Notes under the pieces: generated by a model
What the model was told of the DNA's origin: nothing
The model's database searches: none
What the model saw: the letters and a program-made list of their open reading frames with translations, nothing else
Translations under genes and position numbers: made by a program
NCBI GenBank assembly: GCA_002311975.1
Contig: DCAL01000113.1
Span: forward strand, 24,164 to 37,821
DNA from: Fidelibacterota bacterium UBA1134
Lineage (GTDB): Bacteria > Fidelibacterota > Marinisomatia > Marinisomatales > S15-B10
Direction of reading: 5' to 3'
DNA: 13,658 nucleotides
In this document: one piece after another, positions 7,488 through 13,658 of the stretch
Position numbering within the stretch: the first letter of the stretch is position 1
Layout of the letters: every line of letters begins with the position of its first letter

Positions 7488-8538
7488 TCCAGACGTCCGT
7501 TATTTCTTGGCCGTTGTAAATCAAGACGTTCTGTCCAGCATCCACACTTCTGGTGGACAAGTAGTAAACATCTTGACTGTAGTGCTGCTCGTAGCAGGGG
7601 ATCTTGATGACAGGATAGCGAAAGTATTTGACGGGCAAGCGATCCTTTTTGAACGACGCGAGAAGTTGCCAGCGCGACCCGCCCTTGGAGCACCACAGAT
7701 CAGCCTGTTTGTCACGGTTCACCGGGCTCAATTCATACGCTGTCGTAACAAACATCCAGTCGTTAACCTGACCGGCGTAGAGAGCGCTGCCGGTCAACGG
7801 ATGCACCTGTTGAACCTCCTTGGACTCATGGGAATAGAACTGAATGAAGTTCGGCTGAAGTTCACTGTCTGTGGGGATGATCAATCCTTCCTCTGTTGGG
7901 ATAACAGAAACGGCCCGGTACGCCTGCTTGCCATGTAAAACGGAATCCACATTGGACAGATCCTCCGACGCCCAGATACCTGATTCGGCATCTGAATCGC
8001 CTGTGAGAATCCAGTAGTGATCTCTGAATTTATCAAAAACGATATTATGAATATGACGCACTTGCCCCACGTCAAAAGTGAAGCAGTTATGCCAAGATTT
8101 CCCCAAGTCATCTGATCGATAGATATGGACATGTCCATCCTCCCGCGGCCTCACATAATCACCCCAAGCAAGGACGCCTCGGGACCGGTCGTAAAACACA
8201 TTGAGGGGCGTTCGGCAGGTATCGATGGAATAGTCCACCGTAATTTTCCCATCTTCCACTTTGAGGATGCGACCGTCGAAGAAAACGATCAGGGAACCGT
8301 CCTGCAGTTCAAGGATATGACTCACTTCCAGCCTCAGAAGACGCTCAAGAGCGCCCCTGTTCAACAGCCGATGGGCGATTCTCCTGTGTCGCAAGGAAAA
8401 GAGTTCCTCAATCTCGGCGGATTCATGATGGTAAAGGCAAACGTTGTTCCGTCGCGAAAGAATCGCATCCCCATTTCCGGTAACATAATGCACCGAATAG
8501 TTACGCAGCAGCTTCACAAGAGTCGGGATCTCCACCAC
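7474..8538 (-). CDS. BNR/Asp-box (sialidase-like fold) protein, function unknown
   Basis: A 354-residue protein with one clear Asp-box, SDDLGKSW (142-149; consensus S-x-D-x-G-x-x-W), and a degenerate one at SKGGSRW (284-290). This suggests a sialidase-like beta-propeller. Other distinct parts are VRHIHNIVFD (160-169) and WILTGDSDAESGIWASEDL (176-194). I cannot assign the arginine triad of true sialidases, so a hydrolase role is not supported. No signal peptide or membrane segment is visible. The start is GTG 8538 (a second GTG follows directly), giving a 25-base overlap with the sulfotransferase gene; there is no good ribosome-binding site, so translation is probably coupled. Sitting between the sulfotransferase and another propeller gene, it probably acts on the same glycan. 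Confidence 0.75.
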   Translation of the reverse strand: MVEIPTLVKLLRNYSVHYVTGNGDAILSRRNNVCLYHHESAEIEELFSLRHRRIAHRLLNRGALERLLRLEVSHILELQDGSLIVFFDGRILKVEDGKITVDYSIDTCRTPLNVFYDRSRGVLAWGDYVRPREDGHVHIYRSDDLGKSWHNCFTFDVGQVRHIHNIVFDKFRDHYWILTGDSDAESGIWASEDLSNVDSVLHGKQAYRAVSVIPTEEGLIIPTDSELQPNFIQFYSHESKEVQQVHPLTGSALYAGQVNDWMFVTTAYELSPVNRDKQADLWCSKGGSRWQLLASFKKDRLPVKYFRYPVIKIPCYEQHYSQDVYYLSTRSVDAGQNVLIYNGQEITDVWNEQS

Positions 8539-9476
8539 ACATATATGGATGAAGCGAGGGCAAGTACGGCACTTACTGGTCCAGCCAGAATTCTCTTGAC
8601 TAGACTGAGAGAGGGATTACTCACACTGTAGCCGTAGTGATTGAAGGCGGTACTCACATTTTCCTCCACAAGAGCGATTTCCCACTGTTTTAGCTCCTTC
8701 TTCCACCGCCCCACTCTCGACTCCGTCAAAGGAGCGAGGGTCTCCTTCTTCCACTGCATCTCCTCTGCTGAAACAAGCTTCTGCGCCGACCCGGTAAAAT
8801 CGAGCATGCCGCTTTCATAGTCAACAGTCAGAAAGGTGCAGATTCTCTGAAGCACTTCCTCAGTCGAAGCGGTCAACTGTTCATACGCTACTTCTATTGA
8901 CTTGCTCCCGAACATGTTCAACTGCCTGCGCGCCAGCTTCAACTGAACCGTATTCACAAAGAGATGGTTGTATATTGATCGATCCTTCGACCACTCCGCT
9001 TTCTTTCTGGAAAGCAATACATCCCTCGGATCTCTGTAGATGTGGATAACCGATGCCTGCGGAAACAGACGGTGCAACTGCGGCAGAAATTCGATGCTGC
9101 GCGGGTCCTTGTCTCCTATGATTACCTTCTCCTCTTTCGCCAGCCAAGCCTTCAGAATCTGGCCGTAGATGGCGAGCGAGACGGATTGGCCGTCCAAGTT
9201 AACCTTTTCGAGAATTTCAGTCAGATCCAGGTCCAACCGCGCCAGCCGGCGATCAGATCGAAGAAATTGTTCGAGCGCTTCCTCTCCTTCGTCTCTTTTC
9301 AGAACTTCCAGTGCATCAGTCAACAAAAAACGGCGCAGGAAGTTGATCTCCGGAATGAAGGCGATCTTCGAATGGGCATTCAGCATGGCTTGAAGCAGAG
9401 AAGTGCCCGACCGGCCTACACCGACAATGAAGATCAAGTTGCTGAAATCTGATTTCTGTCCTGAGGGCGAATCCAT
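8514..9476 (-). CDS. PAPS-dependent sulfotransferase family protein
   Basis: Probably transfers sulfate from PAPS to a hydroxyl (or amine) of the polysaccharide repeat unit. The 320-residue product has the 5'-phosphosulfate-binding loop FIVGVGRSGTSLLQAMLNAH (16-35) and the 3'-phosphate-binding motif HIYRDPRDVLLSRKKAEWS (145-163). GDKDP (121-125), VAYEQL (196-201) and the late RVGRWKKEL (254-262) are also common to this family. The last part (295-315, ILAGPVSAVLALASSIYVWW) is hydrophobic and ends in RSRLL, a possible C-terminal membrane anchor that would keep the enzyme near the lipid-linked substrate; soluble members lack this. ATG 9476 has a ribosome-binding site (TAAGGA) that overlaps the stop codon of the upstream glycosyltransferase. 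Acceptor identity is unknown. Confidence 0.88.
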   Translation of the reverse strand: MDSPSGQKSDFSNLIFIVGVGRSGTSLLQAMLNAHSKIAFIPEINFLRRFLLTDALEVLKRDEGEEALEQFLRSDRRLARLDLDLTEILEKVNLDGQSVSLAIYGQILKAWLAKEEKVIIGDKDPRSIEFLPQLHRLFPQASVIHIYRDPRDVLLSRKKAEWSKDRSIYNHLFVNTVQLKLARRQLNMFGSKSIEVAYEQLTASTEEVLQRICTFLTVDYESGMLDFTGSAQKLVSAEEMQWKKETLAPLTESRVGRWKKELKQWEIALVEENVSTAFNHYGYSVSNPSLSLVKRILAGPVSAVLALASSIYVWWRSRLL

Positions 9477-9481
9477 TGAAG

Positions 9482-9491
9482 CTGATCCTTA
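9482..9491 (-). promoter_or_regulatory. Ribosome-binding site of the sulfotransferase
   Basis: TAAGGA on the minus strand lies nine bases before ATG 9476 and includes the TAA stop of the glycosyltransferase upstream. It supports the chosen start and tight co-translation. Confidence 0.6.
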
Positions 9492-10691
9492 CGCCTTTCT
9501 GGTCAAATTGCCTGTTTCGACGCGGTTGCCGATGTCTCTCAACAGGGTCGCCGCTCTCTTCTGCCATGTGTGATGATTGAGCTGCTCTTCTCTAGCACGA
9601 ATACCCACCGCCTTGCGCTCGGCGACGTTTTCTACCACCCACACCATGAGAGAGACCAGCGAATCGAGATCGTGAGGATTATACAGATAGGCTGTTTTCC
9701 CGTGTTCCAGGATTTCCGGCACCTGCCCAACCTCAGCTGCCAGAACAGGCACACCGTATGACATGTACTCAAAGAGTTTGATGGGTGAAGTGATTTTCGC
9801 CGCACTTGCAGGCTTGGAGGGGAGAACGAAGACGTCCGTATGGGGATTGAAGAGACTCCGCAGATCGTACTCGTTAAACCTGCCGTGGAGCCGGATGGCG
9901 TCATCCTTTTCGGCAAGGCGTTCGACGATATGCGAAAGTTCGCCCCCACCCCAGAAATGGAGCTCTGTACTCAGTTTCGTCTGTCTCAGTTTTAGGAAGG
10001 CTGAAACAAGAAAGTCGAAATCGTAGTAACTGTGAAACTGGCCAAAGTAGATGAAGCGGACGGGACCTTCAGTCCCGTTATTGCCCGGCGTCTCCATCTG
10101 TACGGCATTTGAAGCATTGGGAGCAACAACAGCGGAGACTTTCAATCCCCCTCCCAACAGATCACCTCGGAGATTCTCGGACACCGCATAAACAACATCA
10201 AAACGGTTGAGAAGACCGATCTCAGCCTTGAGGATTGAACCTCTCACCCGCTTCGGAAAGGCGGTGTATTGATGAAAAGCAAGACTGTTCACCTCAAGAG
10301 CCAGGATCTGATTTCCAAGAGAACCCCGCGTCATCAACAACTGCAACAGTATGTTGCCCACAGCATATCTTGTAATGACCAATTGTCCATCACTGTTTTC
10401 AAGATACGCCTTCAGCCGGCTGTACAGCTTCAACTGCCAGAAGAACTTGGAGAAAATTACCACGTTCCGATCTTGTGCCCCGATTTCAATGATCTTGATA
10501 TCACTGTCCAGTTGATGACGAAACTGTGCCAGGCCGGGCCCTGATATCATTGTCACCCTGAGGCCGTTGCGGGCCAGACCGTTTCCGAGGCCGATAGCGT
10601 GCGTCACCCGCCCTCTCCCTCCGTCACTGAAGAAATCAATCTTGGGCAAGACATAGAGCGCCGACTTGAACCTGTCCACCGCCTTGTTCAT
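9489..10691 (-). CDS. GT4-family glycosyltransferase
   Basis: A 400-residue GT-B fold glycosyltransferase, acting in the cytoplasm on the growing lipid-linked unit. The N-terminal half has a glycine-rich acceptor loop (SDGGRGRVTHAIGLGNGL, 22-39). The C-terminal half begins near VRFIYFGQFHSYYDFDFL (211-228). It holds GGGELSHIVERL (248-259) and the nucleotide-sugar site SPIKLFEYMSYGVPVLAA (302-319), with VPEIL next, which match the GT4 donor-binding motif. No membrane segment is evident. The ATG overlaps the stop of the polymerase gene (ATGA), and the sulfotransferase follows after 12 bases, so these steps are made together. Sugar and linkage cannot be read. Confidence 0.88.
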   Translation of the reverse strand: MNKAVDRFKSALYVLPKIDFFSDGGRGRVTHAIGLGNGLARNGLRVTMISGPGLAQFRHQLDSDIKIIEIGAQDRNVVIFSKFFWQLKLYSRLKAYLENSDGQLVITRYAVGNILLQLLMTRGSLGNQILALEVNSLAFHQYTAFPKRVRGSILKAEIGLLNRFDVVYAVSENLRGDLLGGGLKVSAVVAPNASNAVQMETPGNNGTEGPVRFIYFGQFHSYYDFDFLVSAFLKLRQTKLSTELHFWGGGELSHIVERLAEKDDAIRLHGRFNEYDLRSLFNPHTDVFVLPSKPASAAKITSPIKLFEYMSYGVPVLAAEVGQVPEILEHGKTAYLYNPHDLDSLVSLMVWVVENVAERKAVGIRAREEQLNHHTWQKRAATLLRDIGNRVETGNLTRKA

Positions 10692-12097
10692 TCCAAGAAT
10701 CTATTCTGGGCAGACGCCTCATCCGCCCTCGCCGATGTCATCGCCATAGCAAGCAGAAACAAGAATCCCCGGTTGTTGTTCAGATCGCCAGAAAACTGCG
10801 CCGTAAAGAACATCACCAGCAACGCAACTATCCAGAGCGATGTATGCATAGAAAAACCTTCGGGCAGTCTAGCACTTAGGATCGTCCGTGCGGAAACAAG
10901 AAGGAATGCCAGATATGAAATGAGACCAAACAGACCCAGTTCAGCTGTCACTTCCATAAACATATTGTGGGGATACCACTTGAAATCGCGCCAGATGAAG
11001 AGTGAGCTGAATCCACCTGATCCCATGCCAAACAACATATGACGAATATCTGAAAGAAACGAAGCGACGGACATCTGCCAGAATTCCAGCCGCATGGCGA
11101 TCGTACTCATCCGTTTTACTCCGCCGGCAACCACAACTACATCACCCTCGAGAGCCTGAAGGTAGCGCGTTGTGAGACTCTCAGGTAGTGACAGAAGCAA
11201 TACCAGCACTACTCCGAAAGCAAAGAGTGAATACGAAATCAGTTTCAATCTTCTCTTGGGTTCAAAGAAAATAGTGTAAACCACAACGCCCAGGAAGAGG
11301 CTCAGGAGCGGCCCGCGTGAACCGGTGGAGATAAGTCCGAGAAGCGTTATCAGAAGCAGGGGAATCCACCATAACTGGGACAGACCGCCTCTGCGCAAAA
11401 CGATTACAATAATCATGGAGGCGAGAATGGCCAGATTGCGGCTGATGGGAATAGGGTTGGCGCCCAGGACACTGACGCGGATCAGATAAGTCTTCAGACC
11501 TCCTTGCAGGAAAAGATAAAGAAGAGCACCAGCCAGTCCCAGCGCCACCATGAGCAAGAGAATCCTGTAGTAGTTCAACACTCTAACGGAATCACTCCGC
11601 GTCTTCACAAGGGCGATGGGAACCAGAAAAAGGGTTATGCCAAAGACACAATAACTGGCGATCTTCACCCAACCGTAAAGAGGCGAAGGCGTATAGAAAC
11701 CTGAGAATGCAAGAAGGAGACAAAACAGAGAAAATGAGGTGACAACTTTGCCGCTCCAGTGTGGGATTTCCCATCTGCCTTCCATGACAGCCTTTGCAAC
11801 ACCGAGCCAGACAATGCCAGTCAACACTAGTGTGTAATCGACAACAGCGAGAATAGGTACACTCTCTTCCAGAAATCCTTTTATTATTCCTGTGAGGGTC
11901 ATGAGGATCAGGCTGAATTCCGGATGAGAGACGGCCCACCAGAACAAGAAGATTGCAAGCGGAATCCCCAGAATCAGCAGCGGATGAATTGAGACACCCA
12001 CATAAACGATGGCAGCCTGCAACAGTAACAGGCCGAGAATCGTGACCGGATGAAAAGCGGTCGTGTTAGAGCGATCTAAGGCTTGATCTAATCTCAC
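10688..12097 (-). CDS. O-antigen polymerase/ligase family membrane protein (Wzy/WaaL-like)
   Basis: A polytopic inner-membrane protein of 469 residues with roughly ten to twelve hydrophobic segments. It carries the two signatures of the O-antigen ligase/polymerase domain: LISTGSRGPLLSLFLG (255-270), and a large periplasmic loop ending in GMGSGGFSSLF and YPHNMFMEVTAELGLFG (375-391), with RLEFW before it. In this locus it most likely polymerises repeat units at the periplasmic face together with the co-polymerase. WaaL-type ligases share the same domain, so ligation cannot be excluded. The start is GTG 12097 inside the end of the co-polymerase gene (32-base overlap). It has no clear ribosome-binding site, so translation is probably coupled. 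The stop overlaps the next ATG. Confidence 0.88.
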   Translation of the reverse strand: MRLDQALDRSNTTAFHPVTILGLLLLQAAIVYVGVSIHPLLILGIPLAIFLFWWAVSHPEFSLILMTLTGIIKGFLEESVPILAVVDYTLVLTGIVWLGVAKAVMEGRWEIPHWSGKVVTSFSLFCLLLAFSGFYTPSPLYGWVKIASYCVFGITLFLVPIALVKTRSDSVRVLNYYRILLLMVALGLAGALLYLFLQGGLKTYLIRVSVLGANPIPISRNLAILASMIIVIVLRRGGLSQLWWIPLLLITLLGLISTGSRGPLLSLFLGVVVYTIFFEPKRRLKLISYSLFAFGVVLVLLLSLPESLTTRYLQALEGDVVVVAGGVKRMSTIAMRLEFWQMSVASFLSDIRHMLFGMGSGGFSSLFIWRDFKWYPHNMFMEVTAELGLFGLISYLAFLLVSARTILSARLPEGFSMHTSLWIVALLVMFFTAQFSGDLNNNRGFLFLLAMAMTSARADEASAQNRFLE

Positions 12098-13364
12098 GCG
12101 TGCGGTATTCGATTATGACGTAAGATGAGGACAGCATCAGGACCATCAGTGTCGAAGCGATTACGATGAGGGCCCGGCGCGGTTTTGTTTTATTGAGTGC
12201 AATTTGAGGTTCGTCAATGATCTGCAGTGATGGCACGTTCTTGCTCTCTTCCATGCGCGCCTGCTCATATTGAGGAAGAATTATCTGCATGATCTGGTTT
12301 TGCGTCTCAACCTCCCGCAACAGCCGGGAAAATTTCAGGCTCAGATCGGGAACATCTTCAAAGGGCAGCAGTACCGATTTCCCATCCGCACCGGACATCA
12401 TGTCTTCGAGTCTGCTGTTCAGTTCCTTAAGGAGAATCTCAAATCGCTTTGTCTTCGGATCATTGGAAGGCAGTGTTGCCTGAGCAACCTTCAACTGAAT
12501 TTCCGTTTCCACCTTTTGGGCATGAAGCTGAGAATAGACTTCGATTCCCGCCAGTACCTGGCCCGGAATCTCCACTGCTCCGTATCGCATTTGAAATTGT
12601 CTCAACAACTCTTCGTTCTTGGCCAAATCCTTTTTGTTCTGTTCGAGTCTTTCTTCAAGGAATTGTCGATTGAACTTTCCTTTCTGTGTCGCCAGATAGT
12701 GATTCATGATTTCAAGCTCTTGCAGCAGGACGTTCACCATGTTGCGCGCTGTTTCAGGATCTTTATCCAGCACACCAATTATTAGCGAACCTTCTTCAGT
12801 AGCTTCCAGTTCTACGTTGCTTGCCCAGGCTTCCAGTGCAAATTCCACGTCTTTTACATCGTATCGTTCCACCAGATCAAATCGGTGCACCATATGCTCA
12901 TTTACTGTCCTGCTTTCGAGGATGGCGATGTAGTTGTTGATGTCCTCATTCAGAGCGCTCAGACCGAAATTACCCATGGGGAGACCTGAAAGGGCTGAAA
13001 GGAAGTTCGGCGTCTGTCCCGCACCGGCTGAGATAATCACAGCCTGCGACCTGTACCACTTTGGAAGCAGAAATGCCACCGCCACGGAAACCAGAGCAAA
13101 GAAGAGCGTATTGAAGATGACCAGCTTCCTCCGTCTCCAGAAGGCTTCGATGTTCGTTGAGAGTTTTTCTTCTCCGGGTGAACCTTCCTTACTCACACCG
13201 ATCACTCCGTATCGCTTAAGATCGGCTAACCGATTCCGCATCGTCTTCTCGGTCATTCCGTGGGCTTGAGCCACTTTTTCTCTCTCTGCCCGGTCCTGAA
13301 TGATTTTCGGGTGTTTCTTGGCGATGGTCAGGACCCGCTCTTCGTGTGGGGTGAGATCTTTCAC
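12066..13364 (-). CDS. Wzz-type polysaccharide co-polymerase with N-terminal helix-turn-helix domain
   Basis: Inner-membrane chain-length determinant of 432 residues. The Wzz-like part begins at FWRRRK (75-80), followed by membrane segment 1 (81-101), a periplasmic region with a long helical/coiled-coil part (about 205-320), the family's pre-membrane stretch PSLQIIDEPQIALNKTKPRR (378-397), and membrane segment 2 (398-419). There is no C-terminal tyrosine-kinase domain. The oddity is residues 1-60: LTPHEERVLTIAKKHP, then VAQAHGMTEKTMRNRLADLK (31-50) and RYGVIGVSK, a clear winged helix-turn-helix pattern. Wzz proteins normally have only about 20-30 residues before membrane segment 1. The topology puts this domain in the cytoplasm, as in ToxR/CadC-type membrane-bound regulators. 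GTG 13364 is preceded by a good ribosome-binding site, which supports the long form. Later in-frame ATG codons (residues 37 and 42) would cut the domain in half. Confidence 0.9.
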   Translation of the reverse strand: MKDLTPHEERVLTIAKKHPKIIQDRAEREKVAQAHGMTEKTMRNRLADLKRYGVIGVSKEGSPGEEKLSTNIEAFWRRRKLVIFNTLFFALVSVAVAFLLPKWYRSQAVIISAGAGQTPNFLSALSGLPMGNFGLSALNEDINNYIAILESRTVNEHMVHRFDLVERYDVKDVEFALEAWASNVELEATEEGSLIIGVLDKDPETARNMVNVLLQELEIMNHYLATQKGKFNRQFLEERLEQNKKDLAKNEELLRQFQMRYGAVEIPGQVLAGIEVYSQLHAQKVETEIQLKVAQATLPSNDPKTKRFEILLKELNSRLEDMMSGADGKSVLLPFEDVPDLSLKFSRLLREVETQNQIMQIILPQYEQARMEESKNVPSLQIIDEPQIALNKTKPRRALIVIASTLMVLMLSSSYVIIEYRTREIRSSLRSL

Positions 13365-13373
13365 GCTAAGAAA

Positions 13374-13380
13374 CCTCTCT
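13374..13380 (-). promoter_or_regulatory. Ribosome-binding site that fixes the GTG start of the co-polymerase
   Basis: AGAGAGG on the minus strand lies nine bases before GTG 13364. An ATG slightly upstream (13383) opens a frame that stops after five codons and is out of phase. The GTG is therefore the natural start, and the helix-turn-helix domain belongs to the protein. Confidence 0.6.
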
Positions 13381-13421
13381 CATGGACTGGCAGACAATAT
13401 TTAACTTCTCTGTTCATCACT

Positions 13422-13658
13422 TCACTTCTGAGTAAGCCTATCATAGGTCAACAGCATGGCAACCGTGGTCGAGATGATCTGAATCATGCTCCCTTTGCCG
13501 AAGAAAACATATTTGATATTAGGTGGTATGTAAACTGTATCACCCGGCTTGACAAAATCTGCGAAGCTGAGATTCATCGGTTTCTCAGACCGGAATACCT
13601 CCACTTTCTTGACGGTTCCCGTTTCGAGGACCCCGCCGGCCATACCAATGTAGTCACG
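13422..13658 (-). CDS. Wza-like polysaccharide export protein, C-terminal part only
   Basis: The frame is open to the right edge, so only the last 78 residues are present. They read RDYIGMAGGV, then TGTVKKVEVFR, FVKPGDTVYIPP and a hydrophobic end (IQIISTTVAMLL). The YI-x-MAGGV start, the V-x-V-x-R strand and the PGDTVYIPP close form an SLBB domain, as in Wza/BexD-type outer-membrane export proteins. The C-terminal hydrophobic stretch fits the helix that passes the outer membrane in Wza, or an inner-membrane anchor in other versions. The stop lies 57 bases before the co-polymerase start, with no terminator between, so both are probably in one operon. Export of the finished chain is the expected role. 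Confidence 0.8.
   Translation of the reverse strand, partial: RDYIGMAGGVLETGTVKKVEVFRSEKPMNLSFADFVKPGDTVYIPPNIKYVFFGKGSMIQIISTTVAMLLTYDRLTQK

Noticed and set aside
7414..8631. Plus-strand frames of 174 and 168 codons opposite the Asp-box gene
   Set aside because: They are antisense shadows. The minus-strand frames carry motifs and fit the overlapping operon.
13361..13417. 18-codon frame bridging the Wza-like stop and the co-polymerase GTG (ends at GTGA)
   Set aside because: Too short to tell from chance, with no good ribosome-binding site. The co-polymerase has its own site.
1..13658. Search for CRISPR arrays, tRNA/rRNA genes, insertion sequences and phage genes
   Set aside because: No regular repeats, RNA gene signatures, transposase or integrase motifs were seen on either strand.

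Overview
The window holds one continuous surface-polysaccharide (capsule or exopolysaccharide) locus. Every supported gene lies on the minus strand, so transcription runs from high to low coordinates. The gene set points to a Gram-negative (diderm) bacterium: a Wza-like export protein (cut by the right edge), a Wzi-type outer-membrane barrel ending in Phe, a Wzz-type co-polymerase, a Wzy/WaaL-type membrane polymerase or ligase, and a WcaJ/WbaP-type initiating phosphoglycosyltransferase. A PAPS-type sulfotransferase suggests a sulfated polymer, as is common in marine bacteria. The phylum cannot be fixed from this window; an uncultured member of the FCB group (for example Marinimicrobia-like) is a weak guess.

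The layout falls into three blocks. Block A (right edge to about 6225) runs: Wza-like end, a Wzz-like protein with an added N-terminal helix-turn-helix domain, the polymerase/ligase, a GT4 glycosyltransferase, the sulfotransferase, a BNR/Asp-box beta-propeller protein, and a PD40/TolB-like beta-propeller protein. From the co-polymerase to the PD40 gene, neighbours overlap by 4 to 32 bases or are 12 bases apart, and the block ends at a hairpin followed by a T-run. Block B (about 5973 to 3590) has a WbuB-like glycosyltransferase and a UDP-GlcNAc 2-epimerase joined by an ATGA overlap. Block C (3547 to 246) starts with a good sigma-70-like promoter. A structured leader of about 170 nt follows, ending in a strong intrinsic terminator only 25 nt before the initiating transferase gene, which is followed by wzi.

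The genes fit a Wzy-type pathway. The epimerase would supply UDP-ManNAc. The WcaJ-like enzyme would load the first sugar phosphate on undecaprenyl phosphate, and the two GT4 enzymes extend the unit. The sulfotransferase would decorate it. The polymerase and co-polymerase build the chain, Wza exports it, and Wzi holds it at the surface. No Wzx flippase and no tyrosine-kinase module are visible here, so they would lie outside.

The most unusual points are the DNA-binding-type domain fused to the co-polymerase, the attenuator-like leader in front of the initiating transferase, and two consecutive beta-propeller genes without signal peptides beside the sulfotransferase.
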